Shown here piece by piece: positions 1 through 7,628 of a stretch of DNA of 56,106 nucleotides; within the stretch, counting starts at the first letter, position 1, and every line of letters begins with the position of its first letter. This stretch comes from Planctomycetota bacterium (GTDB taxonomy: Bacteria; Planctomycetota; Planctomycetia; Pirellulales; Thermoguttaceae). The stretch covers positions 1-56,106 of the forward strand of contig JAUWNG010000007.1 of the NCBI GenBank assembly GCA_030612765.1. Direction: 5' to 3'. A model generated the notes under the pieces. The model did no database searches, was not told the origin of the DNA, and was given only the letters and a program-made list of their open reading frames with translations. The position numbers and the translations under genes are program-made.

Positions 1-285
1 TGGTCGTCGCAAGTCGTTTGTTCCCATGATACTATCGACCGTGCCAGCACTGCTAGCGGTGAATGCCCGCCGGGAAATTCAAGGCGATTTCGTTGCATTT
101 GAGATTTGACGCCAAGCTTTAATAATAGAAGAAAACACAGGCGGAGGAAAAGAGGAGAGAGGAGAGAGAGGAGGGAAGAGGGAGCAACAAACCGGTATCT
201 TCTCACTCATCTCCCTTCTCACCCTTCATATAGTGTGTCACACACAAAAGATCGAGTTGACCGTGTAGTGGGACCGATTGCGGCC
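1..285. other. Intergenic, no gene seen
   Basis: I see no convincing coding region here. The stretch at about 131-185 is strongly purine-rich (GGAGAGA-type), like tracts near 23240 and 55610. The lipoprotein gene at 286-489 ends against it. Confidence 0.5.
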
Positions 286-489
286 TTACAGCCCGACCTG
301 CTTCGCGCTGGGGAAATCGTCCGACTCGACCGCGCCGCGGAGTAGATCGTCACGAGCGGTTTGTCCGACGGGACCGGGCAGCTTTCCAACCAGTTTCGAC
401 GTGGTGGAGCAGCCGGCCGTCAACAATGCCGCACCGACCAGACATGCGGCCGTCAATCGAACCAATCGGTTTCCTTCTGCAGTGCTCAC
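286..489 (-). CDS. Small lipoprotein, unknown function
   Basis: This 67-residue protein starts with a short basic n-region (residues 8-11), then a hydrophobic stretch ending in LLTAGC, a good lipobox, so it is probably lipidated at Cys26 and held on a membrane facing the periplasm. The mature part is only about 40 residues and matches no domain I know. The start is a GTG with an AAGGAA Shine-Dalgarno about 9 bases upstream; I see no better in-frame start. It sits 46 bases downstream of the secreted-protein gene at 536-967 on the same strand, so the two may share a transcript. The lipobox is seen; localisation is inferred. Confidence 0.6.
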   Translation of the reverse strand: MSTAEGNRLVRLTAACLVGAALLTAGCSTTSKLVGKLPGPVGQTARDDLLRGAVESDDFPSAKQVGL

Positions 490-535
490 GCGGGAAAATT
501 CCTTGTACGGGCTTCGTCACTCCGCCGCAATAGCC

Positions 536-967
536 TTAGAACTCGGGACGTTGGCCTTCCTTCATCCATTGGTGGACCGACTTTGGCCTCGCCGGCTTCT
601 CCGGTTCCTTCGGCCCGAGCCAGGAATCGAACCAGGACTTCGATTCTTTCTTCTTATGCGCTGTCAGGCCGGGATACCTCGGATGGGCATACGGCATTGT
701 GACTCGCTTCTTCGGCGGTGGCTTTTTGAACGAAAACGCGTCGCCGATTTTGCCGAAGAAGTTCTTGGTGCCCGAGGTGATTTTGTTCCACGTTGAGGGA
801 GGCTTTTGGGCCGTTCTGGAAACCGGTCTTTTCGACTTGGCCTCGCTCTTGTCGTTGGAAGCCAACGGATTCCACGGTGACCAACCTTGGCAAACAGCCG
901 GTCGCGTGCCGAGCAGCACGAGCAGCATCGCGGCGACCGAGATGAGTTTTGCGGTTTTCGCCTTCAT
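536..967 (-). CDS. Secreted basic protein, unknown function
   Basis: About 143 residues. The start is ATG at 967, preceded by an AGAGG ribosome site; a GTG nine bases upstream is in frame but less likely. The N-terminus (MKAKTAKLISVAAMLLVLL) is a signal peptide with cleavage probably after the AVCQG region. The mature protein is rich in Lys, Pro, Trp and Ser and low in predicted fold, with tracts such as KKPPPKKR and a C-terminal VHQWMKEGQRPEF. I know no named domain. Composition suggests a planctomycete periplasmic or envelope protein. It is followed on the same strand by the small lipoprotein gene. Confidence 0.6.
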   Translation of the reverse strand: MKAKTAKLISVAAMLLVLLGTRPAVCQGWSPWNPLASNDKSEAKSKRPVSRTAQKPPSTWNKITSGTKNFFGKIGDAFSFKKPPPKKRVTMPYAHPRYPGLTAHKKKESKSWFDSWLGPKEPEKPARPKSVHQWMKEGQRPEF

Positions 968-1290
968 GATTCGCACCTCTTCATAAGGTTGCCGAGAGAC
1001 GGAACAAGCGACGAGACGGTCCGAGCGATGAAGGCTCGGCGTTTGTGGAATCGGGGCGGGAGTGTCGCAAAAAGCCGGCAGGTTGTCCAGGGCAATTTCG
1101 GGCGGACGAGCTTTCGCCAGCCCTCTCAGTCGCCCCAGATATCCAAAATGTCTATGGGTTATATGGTGTTTTGTGTCCCGAACGGTTTGGACAAATGTTT
1201 ACCGCAACCCACCCTACGTACTTACCCATGACACCCGGTCCAATCGCAAACCTCTTGGCATCCGGTTCCGGCGCGGCAATAATACCAACC
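968..1290. other. Intergenic between divergent genes
   Basis: This gap holds the divergent upstream regions of the secreted protein (minus) and the nucleotidyltransferase (plus). At 1219-1247 a motif CTTACCCATGACACCCGGTC recurs almost unchanged near 21152-21180, downstream of glgC, so it belongs to a dispersed repeat. An open frame runs through from about 1045 but shows no domain upstream of 1291. Confidence 0.45.
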
Positions 1291-2112
1291 ATGATGAAAC
1301 AACAAATGGACAAAATCGTCATTTTGGCCCGGGGGCTTGGAACTCGCATGCGTCACGACGACGCCGCGGCGGGCATCGACGGCCAACAGTCGGCCATGGC
1401 CGACACCGGCGTGAAGGCCCTGATCCCCATCGGACGGCCGTTCCTCGATTATGTGCTCTCGGCCGCCGCGGACGCCGGTTATCGCCATGCCTGCTTGGTG
1501 ATCGGACCAGAGCAAGAAGCAATCCGCAAGTATTATGGAGAAGAAATCGCCACCCAAAGGCTGGACGTTGCCTTCGCCGATCAGGCCGAGCCGAAGGGTA
1601 CGGCCGACGCCGTGGCCGCGGCGGAAGCGTTCGCCGACGGAGATCACTTTGCGGTAATCAATTCGGACAACTACTATCCGGTCGAGGCGCTGAGGGGGTT
1701 GCGCGAGCAGCCGGGTTGCGCCGCGGCGCTGTTCGAGCGCGACGCCATGTTGACCGGCAACGTGACCGAAGACCGGATCAAACGGCTCGCGGTCGCCAGG
1801 ATCGACGCCCAAGGAAACCTGGAAGGGATCGTCGAGAAACCCGACGACGCCGCGCTGGCCGCCTTGCCTCGCCCCCTCTGGGTAAGCATGAACTGTTGGC
1901 GATTCGGTCCGTCGATCTTCGAGGCGTGCCGGGCAATCAAGCCCTCGCCCCGCGGCGAGTTCGAGATTCCCGACGCCGTCGGCCACGCCATCCACGCGCT
2001 GGGCGAAACATTCCACGCGTTGAAGGTCCGTCTGCCCGTGCTCGACATGACCAGCCGGGCCGACATCGCCTCGGTGGCGGCGATCTTGGCCGACACCGAG
2101 GTAAAACTATGA
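1291..2112 (+). CDS. Sugar-phosphate nucleotidyltransferase
   Basis: A 273-residue GT-A fold nucleotidyltransferase, expected to join an NTP to a sugar 1-phosphate in the cytoplasm. The nucleotide-binding signature is VILARGLGTRMR near residues 9-20 (the second Gly of the usual LAGG is Arg here, a common variation), followed by VKALIPIGRPFLDY, the GTADAV nucleoside-binding motif near residue 99, the metal-binding aspartate in VINSDNYYP, and VEKPDD. The start is chosen at ATG 1291 because upstream in-frame sequence has no family homology; ATG 1306 is an alternative. The stop overlaps the ATG of a 34-codon ORF, as if another gene once followed in an operon. The sugar cannot be told from sequence. 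Confidence 0.85.
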   Translation: MMKQQMDKIVILARGLGTRMRHDDAAAGIDGQQSAMADTGVKALIPIGRPFLDYVLSAAADAGYRHACLVIGPEQEAIRKYYGEEIATQRLDVAFADQAEPKGTADAVAAAEAFADGDHFAVINSDNYYPVEALRGLREQPGCAAALFERDAMLTGNVTEDRIKRLAVARIDAQGNLEGIVEKPDDAALAALPRPLWVSMNCWRFGPSIFEACRAIKPSPRGEFEIPDAVGHAIHALGETFHALKVRLPVLDMTSRADIASVAAILADTEVKL

Positions 2113-2213
2113 CCGAGCTGTCGTTCCCAGGCGCTCCGAGCGAAACGGACGAGTTGGCCCGTATGTTGGCCGCAACCGGTTTGAGCCGAAATAAAGACTC
2201 CCGATCCCTTTAA
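2109..2213 (+). pseudogene. Short ORF, possible 5' remnant of next gene
   Basis: The ATG overlaps the nucleotidyltransferase stop in an ATGA arrangement typical of translational coupling, but the frame ends after 34 residues. The peptide starts MTELSFPGAPSETDELARML and then runs into a low-complexity stretch with two CCCTTTAACTTTA repeats before the UroD-like gene. The likely reading is the start of a former operon partner (for example a sugar kinase) truncated by a deletion; the family cannot be identified. Confidence 0.3.
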
Positions 2214-2232
2214 CTTTACCCCTTTAACTTTA

Positions 2233-3321
2233 ATGAGCCTATTCGATTACAAACCCAACGCCGAAGAAGTAATGGCAAGGCTCCGCTTGCTGTACGAACG
2301 GCAGGCCGGCGATCGCATCTTTGCGGTCATGGATGTACCCAGTGCGGCGATCGAGCGGTTCAAACAGCAATATCCGCACCACGAGTGCGAGTACCCCGAT
2401 CCCGTTGCCAGGGCCGAATTCTGGGATGCTTTCTTCGCGGAACGTGTGGCGATGGAAGACGACTCGATGCCGAGAGCATACCTCAGCGAGTTCGACCAAG
2501 GGCTTTACGGAGGGCTGCTCGGCGGCGAAGTACGGTTCATGGTCCATCCGGATATCGGTTGGATATCGTCGATGGTGCCGCCGCTGCTTAGCGATTGGTC
2601 GGAGTACGACGCGCTGAAGTTCGACGAGTCGCACCCATGGTGGCAGCGATATCTCAAACAGATGGAGATATTCGTCGAGGCAAGTGCGGGCAAATGGGGG
2701 ATCAGCCATTTCATTCTGATCGACGCGCTGAACTTCGTCTTCGAGTTGATCGGGGCGACCGACACGTATCTTAGCACCGACGAGAACCCGGAGATGGTGC
2801 GCAAGGCGATCGACTTTGCTTTCGATTTGAACGTGAAGATTCACGAGACGTTTTTCGACACTGTCGGAACTTTTCAAGGCGGCACACTGAGCAACTTCGG
2901 CCAGTGGATTCCCGGCCGGATTGTCTCGGAAAGCCTCGATCCGTACCACATGGCATCGGTGGCGTTTTTCGAGCAGTGGGGGCGCGAGCCAGCCGAACGA
3001 ATTATCGAGCATTTCGACGGCGGAGTGGTCCACATTCACGGCAACGGCCGCCACCTGCTCGAAACAGCCGCCACGATCAAGGGACTCAAGGCGATTCTGC
3101 TGTTGGACGATCTGGGTATCCCATTGGCTTTCGACGAGCTGTCCAAATTTAAGACTAAAACCGGCGACGTCCCGCTTTCATTGTTCGCCGAATATGACGC
3201 ATTCGTCGAGCGGCTCGAAAACCACGACCTGCCCGGCGGGGTAATATATAAGGTCAAAAATGTCCCGAGCATCGATGTGGCAAACCGCCTAATGGAAAAG
3301 GTTCGCTCGTACCGCGCATAG
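2233..3321 (+). CDS. Uroporphyrinogen decarboxylase-fold protein
   Basis: A 362-residue protein that resembles the URO-D/corrinoid methyltransferase superfamily rather than true HemE. Visible hallmarks are the C-terminal GGVVHIHGNGRHLLE segment followed by an IKGLKAILLLDD strand, the pattern expected for the late strands of a URO-D TIM barrel, and the central DIGWISSMVPPLL and FILIDALNFVFELIGATDTY segments. The N-terminal basic motif of HemE is not evident. Planctomycetes carry many such paralogues, often near sugar transporters and presumed to act in methyl transfer or demethylation. No partner corrinoid protein lies nearby, so the substrate is unknown. It starts at ATG 2233, just after two CCCTTTAACTTTA repeats. 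Confidence 0.7.
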   Translation: MSLFDYKPNAEEVMARLRLLYERQAGDRIFAVMDVPSAAIERFKQQYPHHECEYPDPVARAEFWDAFFAERVAMEDDSMPRAYLSEFDQGLYGGLLGGEVRFMVHPDIGWISSMVPPLLSDWSEYDALKFDESHPWWQRYLKQMEIFVEASAGKWGISHFILIDALNFVFELIGATDTYLSTDENPEMVRKAIDFAFDLNVKIHETFFDTVGTFQGGTLSNFGQWIPGRIVSESLDPYHMASVAFFEQWGREPAERIIEHFDGGVVHIHGNGRHLLETAATIKGLKAILLLDDLGIPLAFDELSKFKTKTGDVPLSLFAEYDAFVERLENHDLPGGVIYKVKNVPSIDVANRLMEKVRSYRA

Positions 3322-3341
3322 CAGGGCGGGCTGTGCCCGCC

Positions 3342-3490
3342 GTAAGCGTTCACGGGTTGGCTGGGGACTGGTCCATTTTTCGGCCGAAAAACGCATTTCG
3401 CGGGCAAACGGTTGGCCGAAAACATGGACCTGTCCCCTTCCCGCGGCGTCACGCCGCGAAAATTGGGACAGTCCCCTGTGAACGGTTACG
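3342..3490 (+). repeat. MITE-like repeat, family B copy 1
   Basis: A repeat of about 148 bp with inverted ends: it begins CGTAAGCGTTCACGGG and ends CCTGTGAACGGTTACG. The first 100 bases recur as a near-perfect reverse complement at about 5965-6066, so the two copies flank the symporter gene in opposite orientation. A diverged relative is at 12803-12929. No coding content. Confidence 0.8.
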
Positions 3491-3502
3491 TGCCAACCAT
3501 AC

Positions 3503-5278
3503 TCAGGCGTTGACGCGTCGCCAGGTCATCATCAGGAACACGCTCGAAACAACCGCCACGCACGTTAGTATGATCGCCGGTATATGGTTGGAGTATATCC
3601 AGAATCCGGTGGCGAACAGTGTACTGTAAACGGCCAGGCAACCAACGACCATGCAGAGGATTCCCATCGGCACATTCCATTTCCGATCGGCGCCTTCGAT
3701 CGTTTCGCCGTCCGCCTCTGCCTGAAGCAGCACGGTGCGCCAGCCCGGTCCGCCGGGGTTAATCAATCGGCAGAAACGGCGTAGCGTCGCCTTGTCGGTC
3801 GGTCGGGTTAATGCGGTGACGAGCAACCATGCCACGGTAGTAACGCCCACGCTGGTAAGGAGCTTTACCCAATTGGCGATATCCGGCGGCGCGAAAAACT
3901 GGAAGTAGATTGCGACGACGAACGAAACGACCATTGCGGCAAGTTCGCTGAAGGCGTTGATTCGCCACCAGAACCACCGCAGAATGAACAGCAGCCCCGT
4001 GCCGGCCCCAACTTGCAACATGATATTAAACGCTTGGAGCGAGTTGCTAAGCCACAAAGCCAAAGTGCTGGCCAGGATCATCAAGATCAGCGTGGAAATT
4101 CGCCCCACCAGCACCAGTTCCTTTTCGCTTGCGTTGGGACGTATGAATCGCTTGTGGAAGTCGTTGACCACATAGGAAGAGCCCCAGTTAAGGTGCGTGG
4201 AGATGGTCGACATGTAGGCCGCGATTAACGACGCCAGCACCATACCCATTAGCCCGTGCGGCAGAAACGTCAACATGGCCGGATATGCCATATCGTTCCT
4301 TACCTTGCTGGGGTCCATGTCTGGAAATGCCGCCTGAAGCGATTGAAGGTCGGGAAACACCACCAGCGAGCACAGGGCGACGAGAATCCACGGCCAAGGT
4401 CGCAATGCGTAATGTGCCACGTTAAACAGCAAAGTGGCGCCGGTGGCATGCACTTCGTTCTTGGCGGCCAGCATTCGCTGTGCTATGTATCCACCGCCGC
4501 CAGGCTCCGCACCGGGATACCACACGCTCCACCACTGCACGGCCAACGGGATAATGAATACCGAAACGAGCAAGTCTGTATTATTGAAGTCGGGCAAGAT
4601 CGAGAGCTTGGTTTGAATGGCCTCGTTTGACATCAGCCCGGCCAGCCCGCCGACCGGCTCGAGGCCCAAAGAAACTACGGCCGCCGCCACCGACCCGACC
4701 ATTGCCATAATAAACAGCAGGAAATCGGTGAGCAAAACACCGGTCAGGCCGCCGAGCATACTGTACACTACTGTCACGCTGCCGGCGATGAGGATGGTTT
4801 GGATCGGAGTCAGTCCGAGCATTGTGCCGCCGATCTTGATCGCTGCCAAAGTAACCGATGCCATAATCAGGACATTGAAGAAGACTCCCAGGTAAATTGC
4901 CCGAAAGCCTCGCAAAAATGCGGCTGCGCGACCGCTGTAACGAAGTTCGTAGAACTCGATGTCGGTCATTACGCCGGAGCGCCGCCACAGCTTGGCATAG
5001 ACGAAGACGGTGAGCATGCCGGTAAGCAAAAACGTCCACCATAGCCAGTTTCCGGCAACGCCGTTTTGGCGAACGATATCGGTCACAAGGTTCGGCGTAT
5101 CCGACGAAAACGTGGTGGCCACCATTGAAACGCCGAGCAACCACCAAGGCATGTTCCGACCGGAAAGAAAGAACTCCGAGGAGTTGCTGCCCGCGCGACG
5201 TGCGGCCCAAACTCCGACGGCAAGAGTCGTAACCATGTAAGCAACAATAATCAGCCAATCAATGGCATTTGGACCCAT
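3503..5278 (-). CDS. Sodium:solute symporter (SSS family)
   Basis: A 591-residue integral membrane protein with the SSS/LeuT fold: about 13 hydrophobic segments, an N-terminal IDWLIIVAYMVTTLAVGVWAARR helix, FFLSGRNMPWWLLGVSMVATTFS (the family's first-helix and substrate motif), and a typical GLMGMVLASLIAAYMSTIST segment that forms part of the sodium site. It should import a sugar or organic solute with sodium. Start ATG 5278. It converges with the UroD-like gene and is flanked by near-identical inverted repeats at 3342-3490 and 5865-6069. A second SSS gene lies at 13992. The substrate is not readable from sequence. Confidence 0.9.
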   Translation of the reverse strand: MGPNAIDWLIIVAYMVTTLAVGVWAARRAGSNSSEFFLSGRNMPWWLLGVSMVATTFSSDTPNLVTDIVRQNGVAGNWLWWTFLLTGMLTVFVYAKLWRRSGVMTDIEFYELRYSGRAAAFLRGFRAIYLGVFFNVLIMASVTLAAIKIGGTMLGLTPIQTILIAGSVTVVYSMLGGLTGVLLTDFLLFIMAMVGSVAAAVVSLGLEPVGGLAGLMSNEAIQTKLSILPDFNNTDLLVSVFIIPLAVQWWSVWYPGAEPGGGGYIAQRMLAAKNEVHATGATLLFNVAHYALRPWPWILVALCSLVVFPDLQSLQAAFPDMDPSKVRNDMAYPAMLTFLPHGLMGMVLASLIAAYMSTISTHLNWGSSYVVNDFHKRFIRPNASEKELVLVGRISTLILMILASTLALWLSNSLQAFNIMLQVGAGTGLLFILRWFWWRINAFSELAAMVVSFVVAIYFQFFAPPDIANWVKLLTSVGVTTVAWLLVTALTRPTDKATLRRFCRLINPGGPGWRTVLLQAEADGETIEGADRKWNVPMGILCMVVGCLAVYSTLFATGFWIYSNHIPAIILTCVAVVSSVFLMMTWRRVNA

Positions 5279-5498
5279 TGGTACGCTTCCTTCTATAAAA
5301 GCATCCCTTCCCCCTTTGGAAGAGGGTTGGGGTGAGGTGTTTCATCCGTTATGGCTCGACTAAAACTCGAAACGCCGCCGCACCAAATGAAACAGCCAAT
5401 GCGCGGCGGCGAGAGATTCTCCTTGGTTGCTCTTGCGACGTCGTACTTTTCTCCCAGTTCGTCATTTTATCGAGTTCGATCCGCCAGTGGTATAAGCA

Positions 5499-5622
5499 GC
5501 CTGTTGAAAAAGTCGGATTCCGGGAGTTTGGGTGCCACTGCTGGCTTGTCCAGCAGTGTTTCCCCGGGTGTTTCTCCCCACACTGCTGGGCAAGCCAGCA
5601 GTGGCACCCTTTTTCAACAGGC
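5499..5622 (+). repeat. Nested palindromic repeat, family A copy 1
   Basis: Outer arms GCCTGTTGAAAAAG and CTTTTTCAACAGGC enclose two hairpins in inverted orientation, each of the form CACTGCTGG-cttgt-CCAGCAGTG. The centre has a CCCGGGTG/CCACAC spacer. Full copies with the same design lie at 7466, 39541 and 53335, a decayed one at 27042, and a cut-off one at the window end. Confidence 0.9.
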
Positions 5623-5864
5623 GGATAGCGGCCCATTTCGCCGCCGGCAAACAACGTGCCCCGCAGAGCGCTGTCATATTTTAAAAGGCTGTTTTTGACC
5701 GCCGGCGTTTCGGGACGTTTTTTGCATGGGACTGGTGCGGCCGCAAAAAACGTTTTTCCGTCCGGAAATCATCCGATATTCAATTCAGTTCCCCGTGAAC
5801 GGCTACCTGATGGGCTAGGACTTGACACGCCGGGGGTTATGTGCGATTCATTTACCTTCTCAGC

Positions 5865-6069
5865 CGTAACCGTTCACAGGGTATTGTCCCAATTTTCGCG
5901 GCGTGAGGGACGTTGCCTTGGAAAATCGCTTGACCGCCGCGAAAATGAGACTGTCCCACTTGTGCCGCGGGAAAGGGGCAGGTCCATGTTTTCGGCCAAC
6001 CGTTTGCCCGCGAAATGCGTTTTTCGGCCGAAAAATGGACCAGTCCCCAGCCAACCCGTGAACGCTTAC
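5865..6069 (-). repeat. MITE-like repeat, family B copy 2 (inverted)
   Basis: Reverse complement of the copy at 3342-3490, with an extra segment of about 70 bases in the middle (around 5908-5965) that itself contains a second GCGGCGTGAGGGACG/CCGCGAAAATGAGACTGTCCC element. Arms of about 100 bases differ from copy 1 at only a couple of positions. It ends about 10 bases upstream of the sigma-factor start codon, so it may carry or displace that gene's promoter. Confidence 0.8.
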
Positions 6070-6079
6070 TCCCGGCCTC

Positions 6080-6730
6080 ATGTATTTTCCCATGTCCTCG
6101 CCCGATCAAGCCGACGCATCGCTGGTCAGCCGCATCCGCCGGCGGGACGCCGAGGCGTGGACCGAATTGATCGGACGGTTCGAGGGGCGGCTGCTGGCAT
6201 ACGTCGAGGGCCGCACGCGCCGTCGCGCGGCCGCCGAGGACATCGTGCAAGAGACGTTCATCGGTTTCCTGACCAGCTTGCCGAATTTCGACCAGCGTTG
6301 GCCGCTGGAAGGGTATTTATTCTCCATCGCCGCCCATAAGTTGACCGACTTCCTGCGGCGTGAAGGGCGTCGGCCCACCTTGCCGCTGGTTTCGCAGGGG
6401 AGCGAGGCGAGCAGTTGGGAGCCGGCTGGCAGCGCCCGACCGGCCAGCAGCATCGCCCGATCCGCCGAACGTTGTCGCTTCGAGCAAGAGTCCCTGTCCG
6501 CGGCCATCGCCGGACAGATCGACCATTTCCGCCGCCGCGGCCAGTGGGACCGGCTCCAGTGCGTCGAACTGTTGTTCGTCCGCGGCTGGACCAACAAGGA
6601 GACGGCGGCTAAACTGCGCATCGGCGAGCAGACCGTCGCCAATTACAAGTTCGAGTTCCTCGCAAAACTCCGCGCGGCGGTTCGATCGCAAAATTTACCG
6701 GAAGAGATTTTTCCTGAGTTGTATCAGTAG
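6080..6730 (+). CDS. ECF-type RNA polymerase sigma factor
   Basis: A 216-residue extracytoplasmic-function sigma factor. Region 2 is seen as DAEAWTELIGRFEGRLLAYV then AAEDIVQETFIGFL with the family's D-x-VQETF signature near residues 52-61, followed by FDQRWPLEGYLFSIAAHKLTDF. Region 4 is LQCVELLFVRGWTNKETAAK with an HTH continuing to VANYKFEFLAKLRAAV near the C-terminus. Between them lies a linker of about 60 residues rich in Ser, Ala and Arg. ATG 6092 is an equally possible start; neither has a strong ribosome site because a family B repeat ends just upstream. The downstream gene at 7060 is its likely partner or anti-sigma factor. Confidence 0.88.
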   Translation: MYFPMSSPDQADASLVSRIRRRDAEAWTELIGRFEGRLLAYVEGRTRRRAAAEDIVQETFIGFLTSLPNFDQRWPLEGYLFSIAAHKLTDFLRREGRRPTLPLVSQGSEASSWEPAGSARPASSIARSAERCRFEQESLSAAIAGQIDHFRRRGQWDRLQCVELLFVRGWTNKETAAKLRIGEQTVANYKFEFLAKLRAAVRSQNLPEEIFPELYQ

Positions 6731-6758
6731 TGGATAGTGGATAGTGGATAGTGGATAG
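6731..6758 (+). repeat. 9-bp tandem array, TGGATAGTG
   Basis: About three to four units of TGGATAGTG begin right after the sigma-factor stop codon. A further single unit is near 6860, and a longer array in reverse-complement orientation runs to 7060. Confidence 0.85.
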
Positions 6759-6766
6759 TCTCGTTC

Positions 6767-6970
6767 CCATGCTCCGCGTGGGAACGCCAGCGCCACCCAG
6801 CCAGCACTGGCGAGACGCCAGTGCCACCCAATTGACAAGATCAACTACAATGAGGTAGTAGTGGATAGTCTCGTTCCCACGCATAACTATCCCCCTGAAA
6901 TTGATGCGTATTAGAATGTAGGAGACGCGGAGCGTCTTGCCGGTGTGTTCCCACGCGGAGCGTGGGAACA
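6767..6970. repeat. GTTCCCA hairpins between sigma and partner genes
   Basis: Two hairpins, GTTCCCATGCTCCGCGTGGGAAC at about 6769-6791 given as arms GTTCCCA/TGGGAAC, and a closely related one at 6945-6969, lie in inverted arrangement. Between them is a separate CACTGGC-gagac-GCCAGTG hairpin near 6807-6825 and another partial GTTCCCACGC. No coding region is seen. The block looks like several palindromic elements inserted side by side. Confidence 0.7.
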
Positions 6971-6980
6971 AGTATTCTTG

Positions 6981-7060
6981 CTACCCACTATCCACTACCC
7001 ACTATCCACTATCCACTACCCACTATCCACTACCCACTACCCACTATCCACTATCCACTA
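6981..7060 (+). repeat. 9-bp tandem array abutting a start codon
   Basis: Roughly nine imperfect 9-bp units alternating ACTATCCAC and ACTACCCAC run up to the ATG at 7060, so the last unit supplies the A of the start codon and no Shine-Dalgarno can be seen. The unit is the reverse complement of the TGGATAGTG array at 6731. Because the unit is a multiple of three, gain or loss of units would not shift a frame that read through it. Confidence 0.85.
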
Positions 7061-7467
7061 TGTTCCGTTCCTCCGACCTGGAAGCGTATCTCGACGAAGC
7101 CTTGCCTGCGGAGGAGATGTCGCGGATTGAAAAGGCCGCCCGCAAAGACCCCGCCTTGGTCAAGCAACTGGCGGCGATCAACTCGCGGCGCGGGGCGGGC
7201 GTTCATTCGTTGGGCGAAGTCTGGCGGCAGCGACGGCTCAGTTGTCCCTCGCGCGAACAATTGGAGAGCTACCTGCTCGGCGCGCTGGAGAAAGCCCACG
7301 CCTCCTACGTCGAGTTCCACATTGCCGTGGTCGGCTGCCGCTACTGCCGGGCCAACATGGCCGACCTGCAATCGCAACGGGCCGAGGCGGAACCGGAAAC
7401 CCATCACAGACGCCGCAAGTTCTTCCAGTCGAGCGCCGGTTATTTGCGGGATTCCTCCGCTCCATAA
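7060..7467 (+). CDS. Probable anti-sigma/partner protein of ECF factor
   Basis: A 135-residue soluble protein with an acidic N-terminal helix (LEAYLDEALPAEEMSRIEKA, where one expects anti-sigma contact), a middle RRLSCPSREQLESYLLGALE, and a conserved-looking H-x5-C-x2-C segment (FHIAVVGCRYCRANMADL), like the zinc-binding part of ZAS-type anti-sigma factors. No membrane helix is seen, so it would act in the cytoplasm, perhaps as a redox or zinc sensor. Start ATG 7060 is chosen because upstream in-frame sequence is only the 9-bp array. It lies 330 bases after the sigma gene on the same strand. Function is inferred from pairing and the Cys motif. Confidence 0.7.
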   Translation: MFRSSDLEAYLDEALPAEEMSRIEKAARKDPALVKQLAAINSRRGAGVHSLGEVWRQRRLSCPSREQLESYLLGALEKAHASYVEFHIAVVGCRYCRANMADLQSQRAEAEPETHHRRRKFFQSSAGYLRDSSAP

Positions 7468-7587
7468 CAGTCCGTTGAAAAAGGGCGCCACTGCTGGCTT
7501 GCCCAGCAGTGCATGGCTGAAACTCCCGGAAAAACACTGCTGGACAAGCCAGCAGTGACACCCAAACTCCGGCTTTTCCAACAGGCT
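7466..7587 (+). repeat. Nested palindromic repeat, family A copy 2
   Basis: Starts AACAGTCCGTTGAAAAAGGG, holds two inverted CACTGCTGG/CCAGCAGTG hairpins and ends CTTTTCCAACAGGCT. It begins at the stop codon of the partner gene and lies between two convergent genes, so it may double as a bidirectional terminator. Confidence 0.88.
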
Positions 7588-7628
7588 GACAAGGGCGCGA
7601 CCAACACAGCGCGGCTTTATGGCTGGAA

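Noticed and set aside
605-640. GGAATCGAACCAGGA looks like the T-arm of a tRNA on the minus strand
   Set aside because: It lies inside the secreted-protein gene and codes for SWFDSWLGP; no acceptor stem or anticodon arm can be paired around it.
6981-7060. Possible CRISPR array
   Set aside because: Units are 9 bp and directly adjacent with no unique spacers; the same holds for 10626-10700.
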